The notes beneath the pieces are model-generated. The model was not told where the DNA came from. It saw only the letters and a program-made list of their open reading frames with translations, and did no database searches. DNA of 64,000 bases from Flexithrix dorotheae DSM 6795. GTDB lineage: Bacteria > Bacteroidota > Bacteroidia > Cytophagales > Flammeovirgaceae. This document shows positions 19,595 to 28,513 of the stretch, piece after piece. The stretch's first letter is position 1. The number at the start of each line of letters is the position of its first letter. The DNA lies in assembly GCF_000379765.1 (NCBI RefSeq), contig NZ_KB903465.1, positions 248,001-312,000 of the forward strand, in the 5' to 3' direction. The translations under genes were made by a program, and so were the position numbers.

Positions 19595-19680
19595 ATGCCC
19601 CTACCCCTCGGAATGCCAAACCACATCAAAGGGGAAAAAGTGATATCCCCCTCACCGAGGGGGTTAGGGGGAGGTTTTGA
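19595..19680. repeat. GC-rich palindromic repeat with conserved 20-nt core
   Basis: The core CCTCGGAATGCCAAACCACA at 19606-19625 differs by one base from the cores at 45402 and 45993. It is followed by CCCCCTCACCGAGGGGG and TTAGGGGGAGG. Confidence 0.8.
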
Positions 19681-19693
19681 GAAGATATTAAGA

Positions 19694-20659
19694 TTAAACC
19701 TTAAATGGATGCTCGGCTAATGGCAATTTAGCTAATGGATGATATTCCCCTTTTAGCCCAATAGGTTGCTCATTTCTGATTTGATGGACAATTTTTATTG
19801 AATCAAGGGCCTCCTCTACCCCAAAACCATTTCCATTTAATACCTCCTGATAACTAACCGAATGCAATTCTGTAAATCCTCCACTAAATTCAATTTCTTC
19901 CCCATCAATGGTGATTGATCGGTAAGTTCTTGCCCCGGACTCTTTAATGTGGTCAGGAATTGTATCATAATTAATACTCAGGAACCATTTCACCCTGGCC
20001 TGTTCAAACTCCAGATAACCGGAAGCCCTGTCATGGGTATGTACATGAATTTTATTATCCTGCACCTTGCCAAATAAATGCCCCAGCATATCAAAAAAAT
20101 GCACACCTATATTAGTGGCAATACCACCAGATTTCACTACATCCCCCTTCCAGGAAGTATAATACCAGTGTCCTCTGGAAGTGAGATAAGTTAAATCTAT
20201 TTCATATTTTTTATCCTTTGGCCCTTCTTCAATTTTTTTCTTTAAGGCAATGATGCTGGGATGTACCCTTAGCTGCAAAATATTGTAAATCCGCTTGCCG
20301 GATTCCTTTTCATACTCTTGTAAACCTTCTGCATTCCAGGGATTGAGCACCAGTGGTTTTTCGCATATCACATCTGCCCCCTGTCTCAGCCCAAACCGGA
20401 TGTGAGAGTCGTGCAGGTAATTTGGCGTACAGACACTCAGGTAATCAATCTGCTCCCCTTTCCTTTTCAATTTATCCAAATGCCTGTCAAATCGTTCAAA
20501 TTCTATAAAGAAATCTGCTGAAGGGAAGTAGCTATCGATTACCCCAACACTATCGAAAGTATCTAAAGCAGCTACCAATTGATTATTCGTATCCTTTATA
20601 GCCTTCATGTGCCTTGGAGCGATATATCCTGCCGCTCCGGTTAATGCAAATCTCTTCAT
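19694..20659 (-). CDS. wlbA: WlbA-type oxidoreductase (UDP-GlcNAcA 3-dehydrogenase, Gfo/Idh/MocA family)
   Basis: 321 residues. The N-terminal Rossmann motif is ALTGAAGYIAPRH, and the catalytic Lys lies in VICEKPLVL (about residue 100). LTYLTSRGHWYYTSWKGD, GGIATNIGVHFFDML and the short length are typical of WlbA/WbpB. It oxidises C3 of UDP-GlcNAc-uronic acid, giving the 3-keto sugar for WlbC. It lies 26 bases after wlbB on the same strand. UDP-GlcNAc 6-dehydrogenase, which makes its substrate, is not in the window. Confidence 0.88.
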   Translation of the reverse strand: MKRFALTGAAGYIAPRHMKAIKDTNNQLVAALDTFDSVGVIDSYFPSADFFIEFERFDRHLDKLKRKGEQIDYLSVCTPNYLHDSHIRFGLRQGADVICEKPLVLNPWNAEGLQEYEKESGKRIYNILQLRVHPSIIALKKKIEEGPKDKKYEIDLTYLTSRGHWYYTSWKGDVVKSGGIATNIGVHFFDMLGHLFGKVQDNKIHVHTHDRASGYLEFEQARVKWFLSINYDTIPDHIKESGARTYRSITIDGEEIEFSGGFTELHSVSYQEVLNGNGFGVEEALDSIKIVHQIRNEQPIGLKGEYHPLAKLPLAEHPFKV

Positions 20660-20685
20660 TTAACTTTTATATCTTTTTTATGTTT

Positions 20686-21264
20686 TTATAATTTGATTAC
20701 TTTACCTCCTTCCAGCTGATACCAGTCCCCACTTTCCTCACATTTAGCCTTATGCGTATCATCAAAAATTAACCTTTGCCCGAACTCACTCATCCAGCCA
20801 ATTTGCTTTGCTGGGTTACCTACCACCAGGCCATATGCCGGAACATCTTTGATAACCACCGTCCCTGCTCCAATAAAGGCATATTCGCCTAAGGTGATTC
20901 CACAAACAATAGTGGAATTGGCACCAATAGATACCCCTTTCTTTACGATGGTTTTGGCATATTGTCCTCTTCGGTTGACCCCACTCCTGGGATTAATGAC
21001 ATTCGTAAAAACCATGGAAGGTCCTAAAAACACATCATCCTCACAAGTGACTCCGGTATAAATAGATACATTATTCTGTACCTTTACATTATTACCCAGC
21101 ACTACCTCAGGAGAAACCACCACATTCTGACCAATATTACATTTCCGGCCAATTCTACAGTTCGGCATGATATGGGAAAAATGCCAAATCTTAGTTCCTT
21201 CTCCAATACTACAGCCCTCATCAATGACAGCCGTTTCATGTGCAAAAAAATCTTGTTTATTCAT
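20686..21264 (-). CDS. wlbB: WlbB-type N-acetyltransferase (left-handed beta-helix)
   Basis: 192 residues. Hexapeptide repeats run through residues 15-145 (IGEGTKIWHFSHIMPNCRIG, VVSPEVVLGNNVKVQNNVSI), with PRSGVNRRGQY and the final coil GANSTIVCGITLGEYAFIGAG. This is the WlbB/WbpD pattern: acetyl-CoA-dependent acetylation of the 3-amino group of UDP-GlcNAc(3NH2)A. It works between WlbC and the 2-epimerase. Its start is a clear ATG. Upstream is a 358-base gap holding a MITE-like repeat. Confidence 0.9.
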   Translation of the reverse strand: MNKQDFFAHETAVIDEGCSIGEGTKIWHFSHIMPNCRIGRKCNIGQNVVVSPEVVLGNNVKVQNNVSIYTGVTCEDDVFLGPSMVFTNVINPRSGVNRRGQYAKTIVKKGVSIGANSTIVCGITLGEYAFIGAGTVVIKDVPAYGLVVGNPAKQIGWMSEFGQRLIFDDTHKAKCEESGDWYQLEGGKVIKL

Positions 21265-21622
21265 TTTTAAAATAGCTAACCTTTCTATTTTTTTTTATTG
21301 AAGATAGTTATAGAGATAAAAAGCCTTCAAAATTAGTGTGGGAAAATTTTGCAGATCCCCCCTTACTTATTCTAGTCCATAGTGGAAAACTCTTGCAAGT
21401 ACCTGAAAATTTTCCTCGGAAAACCTTTTTGAAGGTGAGATTTTTTTGTTCCCGTCAAGGATTGATTTTTCATCGACTGGAAAAATCCATTCCATGTCGG
21501 GATCAAAAGCAAAATTTACCTTCACTTCTAATCATTTACCATTGAAGCCATTAGTAAAAGAATTGAATAAAACATATTTTAAGTAAGCCAATGGTAAGTT
21601 AATAATAGTCACTCATTAATTT
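21265..21622. other. Gap between wlbC and wlbB holding a MITE-like repeat
   Basis: No gene is supported; a 69-codon plus-strand frame at 21336 overlaps the repeat and has no family. The repeat (21323-21447) occupies the middle. The gap separates two genes of one pathway that are normally adjacent. Confidence 0.6.
21323..21447. repeat. MITE-like interspersed repeat, copy B
   Basis: Begins CCTTCAAAATTAGTGTGGGA and ends CCTTTTTGAAGGTGAGA followed by T7. The end sequences are inverted repeats of each other and match copy A (14264-14390). Confidence 0.6.
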
Positions 21623-22747
21623 CTACTTGAAAAACTCCTTAACCTTCCTCACAATATACTCCCTCTGCTCCTCCTTCATTTCCGTATGCATAGGTAGGGA
21701 AAGCACTTCTTTACAAAGTTGCTCAGCTACGGGAAAACTTCCAACTGGAAACTCCCTTTGGGCATAAGCTTTTTGTAAATGCAATGGGAAAGGATAATAG
21801 ACCATAGCCGGGATACCTGCTTCAGCCAAATAAGTTTTTAATTCATCCCTTCTCTCCTCCACTTTCAAGGTATACTGATGAAATACATGAGTCGTATCAC
21901 TAAACCTTTTTGGGGTAATTAATCCATCCAGGCCTGCCAATTCTGCATCATAAAAATCGGCAAGGCTTCTTCTGGCAGCCTCATACTCCTTTAAATATTT
22001 GAGTTTCACCCTGAGCACCGCAGCCTGTAAAGTATCTAACCTGGAATTACAACCAATCACCTCATGCTGGTATTTCACTTTTTGACCGTGATTGGCCATT
22101 AACCAGGCCATTTCTCCCAAAGCCTCATGATTGGTAAATATGGCACCACCATCTCCAAAGCAACCCAGATTTTTCGATGGGAAAAAGGAGGTAGTTCCCA
22201 AATCCCCTATCGTTCCTGAGTATTGGGTGTGGCCATTCGAAAAAGTATATTGAGCCCCCAAAGACTGAGCGGCATCTTCCACTATTTTCAGGTTATTTTT
22301 TTCTGCAATAGCTAACAAAGCTTCCATCTCGGCACATTGTCCAAATAAATGTACCGGGACAATAGCCCTGGTTTTGGAAGTAACCCGGGCCTTTACCTGT
22401 TCCAGATCAAGTGTGAAGCGATCGGGACAAACATCTACAAAAACAGGTGTTAATTTTAAAAGGGCAATGACTTCTGCTGTAGCCACATAGGTAAAAACTG
22501 GAAGAATAATTTCATCACCGGGCTGGCAATCCAAAGCCATTAATGCCAATTGCAAGGCATCCGTACCATTCCCACAAGTGATTACATGATTGACCTGATT
22601 GAATTCCCCCAGCTCTTTTCGAAAAGCTTTTACCGCAGGACCATTAATAAAGGAAGTGTTGGTAATCACCTCCTGCATCTCCTCATCTACTTCTCCTTTT
22701 ATTCGTTGATACTGGCCAAACAAATCAGCCATTTGGATTTTGTGCAT
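21623..22747 (-). CDS. wlbC: WlbC-type aminotransferase (DegT/DnrJ/EryC1/StrS family)
   Basis: 374 residues. PLP-enzyme motifs are visible: GNGTDALQLAL (phosphate-binding), VPVHLFGQCAEM, IVEDAAQSLGA (Asp stacking on PLP) and SFFPSKNLGCFGDGG, where the Lys is the Schiff-base residue. NSRLDTLQAAVL completes the family pattern. It transfers an amino group from glutamate to C3 of the keto-uronic acid made by WlbA. The start is ATG within a context consistent with the family N-terminus (HKIQMADLFGQY). Confidence 0.9.
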   Translation of the reverse strand: MHKIQMADLFGQYQRIKGEVDEEMQEVITNTSFINGPAVKAFRKELGEFNQVNHVITCGNGTDALQLALMALDCQPGDEIILPVFTYVATAEVIALLKLTPVFVDVCPDRFTLDLEQVKARVTSKTRAIVPVHLFGQCAEMEALLAIAEKNNLKIVEDAAQSLGAQYTFSNGHTQYSGTIGDLGTTSFFPSKNLGCFGDGGAIFTNHEALGEMAWLMANHGQKVKYQHEVIGCNSRLDTLQAAVLRVKLKYLKEYEAARRSLADFYDAELAGLDGLITPKRFSDTTHVFHQYTLKVEERRDELKTYLAEAGIPAMVYYPFPLHLQKAYAQREFPVGSFPVAEQLCKEVLSLPMHTEMKEEQREYIVRKVKEFFK

Positions 22748-22840
22748 AAGTTTAAAAAATCAGTATTACTGTAACTTATTTTCTAATGTTTAAACTTGCT
22801 ATTTAGTCTTTGAATTGCAGAAGAAATTTTGGCAAAATAT

Positions 22841-22916
22841 AGTTTCCCCCTCGGTGAGGCTTATCTAGTTGAGTTTTTAAAATTATACAAAGTGCGATTA
22901 GTGAGAAAATACTGTC
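22841..22916. repeat. GC-rich palindromic repeat, degenerate copy
   Basis: CCCCCTCGGTGAGG is followed by an AT-rich stretch and ATTAGTGAGAAAATA, matching the left half of the 18003 copy, but the right half is inverted or lost. Confidence 0.5.
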
Positions 22917-23764
22917 TGACAAAAAACTTTAGTAAAGTATTCTGCTCCTTGCTTGTTTAGATGATAAACATCAGAAAATAAATATTTCTTTGAAACAGAA
23001 TCAGAAAAATCAAAATAGTTTGGAAGGTACTTATTTAGGATATTAAAATCTGTTCTATCATCATAGATTGGAGCAGTAAAAAAGTACAAATCAATATTAT
23101 TTGATTTGCATAGTTCAATCATTGATTTAAAAATAGGATTTTCACTGTCACTTAATTCTTTTAAATTAGATGTTCCATTTTTTAATACACCAAAATTGGG
23201 AGAAAAGCCCAATTCTTCAATAAAAGTAGCTTTCTTTCCAGCTAATGCCAAACTCATATTTCTAATGCCAATTTTTGGTTCAAATAATTGATATCTATAA
23301 AAAGGTATGCCTTTATAAAAATAATATTCATTATCATAAGTAATAAGCTCATGGAAAATATCCTCCTCATTGATATATGGCATCCAAACTACTCTTGCCA
23401 AATCATCTGGCTTCAAATCATTATAGGCTAGATCTACCTGGATATATACTTCATCTACTTGAAATTTATTTAATACCTTTTTGAGCATAAGTTTAATTTC
23501 CACAGGACCTGATGCCGCATAGCCTAGATTTAAACCTTTTTTTCCACATATATTTTCAATTAATTTTGGTTGTAGATGATTAATACATCTTGAAGAACCT
23601 AAAAGGACATAATCAAAACGACCATCCTTTATTGAGTTTACCCAACTAATCTTGTCTCTAGGGGCTCCTTCATAATACACTTTTGTAAAAAACAAATCAA
23701 ATCCATATAGCTCAAGAACCGTAATTAGAATTAGAATTAAAACATATTTAATAAACTTCCTCAT
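22898..23764 (-). CDS. SGNH-like membrane-anchored protein partnered with MBOAT acyltransferase
   Basis: 288 residues. A single N-terminal membrane helix (about 5-25) anchors a periplasmic domain. YVLLGSSRCINHL gives the GxS-type nucleophile region, and DVYHLNKQGAEYF gives a D-x-x-H pair near the C-terminus, as in DltD/AlgJ/AlgX-like SGNH proteins. It lies 3 bases after the MBOAT gene, so both are surely co-expressed. The likely role is to complete transfer of an acyl group onto the surface polysaccharide. Which residue pair is catalytic is inferred from the motif only. Confidence 0.75.
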   Translation of the reverse strand: MRKFIKYVLILILITVLELYGFDLFFTKVYYEGAPRDKISWVNSIKDGRFDYVLLGSSRCINHLQPKLIENICGKKGLNLGYAASGPVEIKLMLKKVLNKFQVDEVYIQVDLAYNDLKPDDLARVVWMPYINEEDIFHELITYDNEYYFYKGIPFYRYQLFEPKIGIRNMSLALAGKKATFIEELGFSPNFGVLKNGTSNLKELSDSENPIFKSMIELCKSNNIDLYFFTAPIYDDRTDFNILNKYLPNYFDFSDSVSKKYLFSDVYHLNKQGAEYFTKVFCQTVFSH

Positions 23765-23767
23765 TCT

Positions 23768-25204
23768 TTAGAATTGAAAATAAATAAAACTTTGAATATC
23801 TGAATAGTTACCAAAAACTATTATCATAGCTAAAACTAAAGATTCTGCTATTAATGGTTTCTTAACTGATGATAATGGAAATTCAATATTCCTAGAATTC
23901 CACTCAATAATCAATAATATAAAAATAAGTGGTAATATCTCAACTGAGTATCTTTCTAATCCAATTCTTTGAATTTCAAATTGAAAATGGAAAATACCTA
24001 TAATATAATTATACGCTTTATTAAGACTTTCTGATCTAAAAAAGATCCATGCAAAAACGGTAAGGAAATATGTAAATGTAATAGATAGAAAATCAGGAAA
24101 TGATGGTAAATAACTATTCTGTGCAACTGTATCTGTAGTATAGCGTCTATTCCTTTTTGTCAACAATAGAGGTAAAAAATAAATTGCATTTAATGCCCCC
24201 CAAATTATAAATGTCCAATTAGCTCCATGCCAAAACCCGCTTACAATAAAAATTATGAAAACATTTTTTACTTTCATTAAAATGTCCCCTCTACTACCCC
24301 CTAGAGGTATATACAAATAATCTCTAAACCATGTAGAAAGTGAAATATGCCATCGTCTCCAAAACTCTGCTATATCTCTTGAAAAATATGGGTAAGCAAA
24401 GTTTTTCATTAGTTTAAAACCAAATAGACGCGCAGTACCAATTGCAATATCAGAATATCCGGAAAAGTCACCATAAATTTGAAAAGAGAAATATACTGCC
24501 CCTAACAATAGAGTTAAACTAGAGTAATCCTGATAATTATTAAAGATTTCATTGGCATATTGAGCACAATTATCTGCAATTACTATTTTTTTAAAAAGCC
24601 CCCAAATAATCTGCCTGAGTCCTAATAAGGAATTTGCATAGCTGAAACTTTGCCTTTTAAAGAATTGAGAAAGCAGATTGGTAGCTCTTTCAATAGGACC
24701 AGCCACTAACTGAGGGAAGAAACTTACAAAGGCAGCAAAAGCAATAAAATCCTTAGTTGGTTCAAGTTTACCTTTGTAAACATCAATGGTGTAACTAAGT
24801 GTCTGAAAAGTATAAAAGCTAATTCCTACTGGCAAAATAATATTTAAAGAAGATATTTTTAATTCAACACCAAAAAATGAAAATGCATTGGTAAAGTTTT
24901 CAAGAAAAAAATTAAAGTATTTGAAAAAACCAAGAAATCCTATATTAACTAAAACACTTACCCACAGAAGAATTTTTCTTTTTTTTTTGCTTTCTTTTTT
25001 TAAAAGCGACCATCCAATAAAATAATCAACACAAGTACTAAAAATTATAAGTGAAAGGAACCTCCAATCCCACCAGCCATAAAATACATAGCTTGCAATA
25101 ACTATTAAACTATTCTGATATTTTATACTCTTTTGTAGAACAAACCAATATAGGATAAAAACTATTGGTAGGAATATAGCAAAATCTAATGAATTAAAAA
25201 GCAC
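23768..25204 (-). CDS. MBOAT family O-acyltransferase (AlgI-like)
   Basis: 478 residues with about ten membrane helices. The family core is clear: PVGISFYTFQTLSYTIDVY, FFPQLVAGPIER, FGDFSGYSD-like IYGDFSGYSDIAIG, FWRRWHISLSTWFRDYLYI, and the active-site histidine in SGFWHGANW. It should move acetyl groups across the inner membrane to the SGNH-like partner encoded next. The start is GTG (MLFNSLDFAIF is the usual N-terminus). An A10 run on the coding strand (24979-24988) encodes KKK in a loop and is a possible slippage site. Confidence 0.93.
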   Translation of the reverse strand: MLFNSLDFAIFLPIVFILYWFVLQKSIKYQNSLIVIASYVFYGWWDWRFLSLIIFSTCVDYFIGWSLLKKESKKKRKILLWVSVLVNIGFLGFFKYFNFFLENFTNAFSFFGVELKISSLNIILPVGISFYTFQTLSYTIDVYKGKLEPTKDFIAFAAFVSFFPQLVAGPIERATNLLSQFFKRQSFSYANSLLGLRQIIWGLFKKIVIADNCAQYANEIFNNYQDYSSLTLLLGAVYFSFQIYGDFSGYSDIAIGTARLFGFKLMKNFAYPYFSRDIAEFWRRWHISLSTWFRDYLYIPLGGSRGDILMKVKNVFIIFIVSGFWHGANWTFIIWGALNAIYFLPLLLTKRNRRYTTDTVAQNSYLPSFPDFLSITFTYFLTVFAWIFFRSESLNKAYNYIIGIFHFQFEIQRIGLERYSVEILPLIFILLIIEWNSRNIEFPLSSVKKPLIAESLVLAMIIVFGNYSDIQSFIYFQF

Positions 25205-25285
25205 GAATTCTTATGTAAATGCTTATTTTATTTAAAGCTTAAATGATAAATCAATAATTAAAAAAAGGCTTAGGTCACTGATAAA

Positions 25286-26191
25286 TTAAACCAACTCATC
25301 CAAATGAGCTAATACAGAACGAGGTTGCCACCCTAGTACTTCCTTGGCTTTTTCATCCGAAAAAGTTAAAGAGGATGTCATTTTGGAATACGCTCTTTTA
25401 TTGAATGGAAACGATTTTTGAGTCATGACCTGAATCCCTGAACCTATACCTGCTAGGGTGAGGGCTATAGAGTTAGAAAGGTTTCGCACTGGTTTATGGA
25501 GCATTTTTCCTATATGTTGGGAAATTTCCGAATAGCTGGGATGACAACCATCAGTCAGGTTAAAAGTTCCCCCTGTTTGAACTAGCTTGGGAATGATTTC
25601 AGCAACATCCTCAGCCAATACCATACTCCTTCTTGCTTGCCCCTGCCCTATATTAAAATAATACCCTTTTTGAATGGCTTTTATCATAGCCCCAAGGTTA
25701 CCTGGTGGATTATTCCCCACGATCAAAGGCAATCTTAATATTCCTGTTTTCACTCCATGTACTCTCCCCCATTCCCTGATCATTTCCTCAGCTTCAATCT
25801 TACTCCTTCCATAAGGATCCTGAGCCATTAAGGAGGTGTTTTCAGCAATATTTTCACCCACTTCCCTTCCATAAACGGCAACTGTGCTGATAAATATAAA
25901 GGAACCGGGTAATCCGGGAGATTGCTCCAAACTTTTCAATAGATGCTTTGTACCTGCCACATTCACCTTAAAAAAATCCTCCCTTTCTGCCTGGGTCTTA
26001 GGCACTACATGTGCCTTACCCGCATTATGAACCACCAGATCAAACTGTTGATTCAGGACAGGGATTTCTGTGGAAAGATCGCAAAAAATAGCATTGGATG
26101 AACTTCTACCGATGGTAGTACAATTGGGTTGTAGTTTTTGAAGAAGGTACTGACCCAGGAAGCCTGATGAGCCGGAGAGAAGGGTATTCAT
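25286..26191 (-). CDS. NAD-dependent epimerase/reductase (SDR, WbpV-like)
   Basis: 301 residues. The Rossmann motif is GSSGFLGQYLL, VVHNAGKAHV follows, and the catalytic Y-x-x-x-K lies in DPYGRSKIEAEE with Ser in ISTVAVYG. The nearest well-known relatives by pattern are C4 reductases/epimerases acting on 4-keto N-acetylated UDP-sugars (WbpV-type). It overlaps the upstream WbuB-like transferase by 4 bases, which suggests it makes that enzyme's donor (a QuiNAc or FucNAc-type sugar) or the sugar carried by the WecA-like enzyme. The exact reaction is inferred. Confidence 0.75.
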   Translation of the reverse strand: MNTLLSGSSGFLGQYLLQKLQPNCTTIGRSSSNAIFCDLSTEIPVLNQQFDLVVHNAGKAHVVPKTQAEREDFFKVNVAGTKHLLKSLEQSPGLPGSFIFISTVAVYGREVGENIAENTSLMAQDPYGRSKIEAEEMIREWGRVHGVKTGILRLPLIVGNNPPGNLGAMIKAIQKGYYFNIGQGQARRSMVLAEDVAEIIPKLVQTGGTFNLTDGCHPSYSEISQHIGKMLHKPVRNLSNSIALTLAGIGSGIQVMTQKSFPFNKRAYSKMTSSLTFSDEKAKEVLGWQPRSVLAHLDELV

Positions 26192-27402
26192 TTTTTCTTT
26201 ACAACCTCCTCAATAGCTTTTATCATTTTATTTGCCAACTTATCCCGGTCAAATTTTTCCAAAGCTACTCTTTTAGCATTAAGTGCAAGGTTATTCCTTA
26301 ACTCTGAGTTCTCAGCCACCAGCTGAATAGCATCAGCCATGTTTGAAGGATCATTGGGTAAAACATTTAACCCACATTCTTCCTCTTCAACTAATTCTTT
26401 TATCCAACCCTGGGTAGTTTGAATGATAGGGACTCCTGCTGCAAATGCGTCAAATAATTTATTTGGTGAGGAAGTATTTAGCACCGGGATATTTTTAAAT
26501 ACTAAAAATGCTGCTGTGGCTTTTTTTAACCAACTCACGACCTCCATTTTTGGAAGGAGACCTAAAAAGAATATATTAGTCAGACCTTTATTCCTAACTT
26601 TGGACTCTAGTTCCTTTTTCTCTGCTCCTTCTCCTAGAATGACAATTATATTTTTTTTATCCTTTCTATTGTTCAATTCTTCTGCAGCCTCTACAAGTTG
26701 CTCACAGTTATCCATTAACCCAATAGAACCTGTATAAATAAATATATTTTTATCTTGTGTCCATTCTGGAAGTAAAAAATGATTATCCCTTCCTCCAAAT
26801 AACTGATTGTCAGAGGCATTGGGAATAGTTGTAATAATTGAAGATGGAAATCTTACCTTAATGGATTGAGCCATCCCGTTTGAACAAGGCACAATTAAAT
26901 CAGAGGACTTATAACATAATCCTTCAAACCAGTAAGCCAGTTTTTGAACCCTTTTATTATTTAATAATTGAAGTTCAATAGCACCCTGAGGCCAAAGATC
27001 TCTAACTTCAAATACAAGTTTTTTTCTCCTAATGTATTTACCAACCAAACCTGGAATACCTATTGTGATTGGCCCAGAACTACTTATTACACAGTTATAA
27101 TTTAAAGTTAAGGCAAAATAAATAGAAACAATTGAAAAAAGGGAAAAGGTGAAAATTCTATAAAAAAAGGAATGTTTATTGGATTGGGGAAAATTAAGTA
27201 CAATTACTTTTATTCCTTCAAAAGTTAAATGTTCAATTAGTTTTTTAGCTTTTATATCCGATTTATCATAAGGAGAGGTAACAACAGTTATTTTATGTCC
27301 CTCTATAACCCATCTCTTTGTCAACTCGTAAACTCTTGTACTCCATCCCCCTTTTGGGGTACCAAAATACTGGTAGAAGTAAAGGATATTAATTTTTTTC
27401 AA
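26188..27402 (-). CDS. Glycosyltransferase family 4, WbuB-like
   Basis: 404 residues. The N-terminus ILYFYQYFGTPKGGWSTRVYELTKRW is characteristic of the WbuB group (amino-sugar transferases in O-antigen loci). VFEVRDLWPQGAIELQLL and FIYTGSIGLMDN follow, and the donor site is SSPNKLFDAFAAGVPII. It is a cytoplasmic GT-B enzyme, membrane-associated through basic patches. The start is TTG, overlapping the preceding methyltransferase by 14 bases. It is likely to add the second sugar, near the initiating transferase. Confidence 0.85.
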   Translation of the reverse strand: MKKINILYFYQYFGTPKGGWSTRVYELTKRWVIEGHKITVVTSPYDKSDIKAKKLIEHLTFEGIKVIVLNFPQSNKHSFFYRIFTFSLFSIVSIYFALTLNYNCVISSSGPITIGIPGLVGKYIRRKKLVFEVRDLWPQGAIELQLLNNKRVQKLAYWFEGLCYKSSDLIVPCSNGMAQSIKVRFPSSIITTIPNASDNQLFGGRDNHFLLPEWTQDKNIFIYTGSIGLMDNCEQLVEAAEELNNRKDKKNIIVILGEGAEKKELESKVRNKGLTNIFFLGLLPKMEVVSWLKKATAAFLVFKNIPVLNTSSPNKLFDAFAAGVPIIQTTQGWIKELVEEEECGLNVLPNDPSNMADAIQLVAENSELRNNLALNAKRVALEKFDRDKLANKMIKAIEEVVKKK

Positions 27403-28243
27403 GTATAAAAATTAAAGAACCTGCAGTCAATTCCTCAATTGAAAAAGATTCAAATTCATCATCTATTTTTTTGGGGAAGTTTTTTGGAATTTCACTAGGG
27501 TTATCATGAAACTTATATATGACTTTATAACCTGTTTTTTCAAATATATCTATGTATTGAGGTAATCTTAATCTATTATGATAATCAAACCTTGTTTGGA
27601 TTCTATCCCATTGTCCTTGGCCATACTGTAAAAAATCCCATAACGAGAGAGTTTTATCCGAATAGGCTCTATGATCGCTCGGAGATACGAGATGAATTAA
27701 TTTACCATTTGGTTTTAAAAAATCTATAGCAATCTTATGAATTGAAAAGAGATTATTTGGACTAATATGCTCAAGTACATTTCTACTATACACGAAATCC
27801 ACAGAGCCTGATTTTGGAGGGTTTTTAATTATATCCGTATTAGGAAAATATCTTATTGAATCAGGTAATCCATTTATATTTTTGAACTCCTTTGGAAATT
27901 TATTTATAAATATATTATTTAATTCTTTTATCCTATTCTGTGAATAATGCTCATTAATATCATAAGTAAGTACTCTAAGTGCTTTCAAAAAATGAATAAA
28001 AATATAAGGGGTAACAGGTGCCCATCCAGACCCAATTTCTACAACTGTACTGTTTTCAAACGATATATTTAGTTTTTCAGCTACTTTTGTTACCTTTTCA
28101 AGGTCTTTTTGCTGTCTTTCTACAAATTTATTTAAATCTAAACTTCCGATTGCTTTCTGAAGAGAATGATAAAAAAAATCACCCAAGTTGATCGGTAATT
28201 TTGCTAAAATTTTAAATAAAGTTTGTCTATATATATATTTCAC
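27389..28243 (-). CDS. SAM-dependent methyltransferase of the polysaccharide locus
   Basis: 284 residues. The SAM motif is TVVEIGSGWAPVTPYIF (about 65-81), and VDFVYSRNVLEHISPNNLFSIH carries the class I 'LEH' motif with HLVSPSDHRAY after it. The N-terminus (KILAKLPINLGDFFYHSLQK) may contact the membrane. It probably methylates a sugar or a lipid-linked glycan. The start is GTG. It begins a sub-block: 270 non-coding AT-rich bases lie upstream, and the next gene overlaps it. Confidence 0.75.
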   Translation of the reverse strand: MKYIYRQTLFKILAKLPINLGDFFYHSLQKAIGSLDLNKFVERQQKDLEKVTKVAEKLNISFENSTVVEIGSGWAPVTPYIFIHFLKALRVLTYDINEHYSQNRIKELNNIFINKFPKEFKNINGLPDSIRYFPNTDIIKNPPKSGSVDFVYSRNVLEHISPNNLFSIHKIAIDFLKPNGKLIHLVSPSDHRAYSDKTLSLWDFLQYGQGQWDRIQTRFDYHNRLRLPQYIDIFEKTGYKVIYKFHDNPSEIPKNFPKKIDDEFESFSIEELTAGSLIFILEKN

Positions 28244-28513
28244 ACTTACACTTTTTATCAGTTTGTAAATTTAAATATCTTTTCCTAAAAACATTTTTTT
28301 GTAACTAAACAGTTTGTAATAATTTATTCACCCTAGTTTATTTATTTTCTTCACGAAATACTAAAAAATAATTTTCTATTTTGCCCAAATTATTATTACT
28401 GTGGCTATTCTATTATTTGTTATTAGTAAAACATTTAGTCATACTGTAAACCAAATAGTCAAATCTAAATTTCCTTTTAATTTCCCTAAATTATAAAAGT
28501 AAAGTTTTCTGAC
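28244..28513. other. AT-rich gap, possible internal promoter region
   Basis: The largest gap inside the core of the locus. No hairpin, repeat or gene was found. It is very AT-rich and could carry an internal promoter for the genes at 28243 and below. No consensus was confirmed. Confidence 0.35.

Larger units (their letters stand above)
19254..19693. other. Repeat-filled gap between wecA-like gene and wlbA
   Basis: No gene. From left to right: a CCCCTCTTGAGGGG palindrome near 19323, the hairpin-chain element (19417-19569), and the GC-rich element (19595-19680). An operon promoter in the remaining 100 bases cannot be excluded. Confidence 0.7.
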
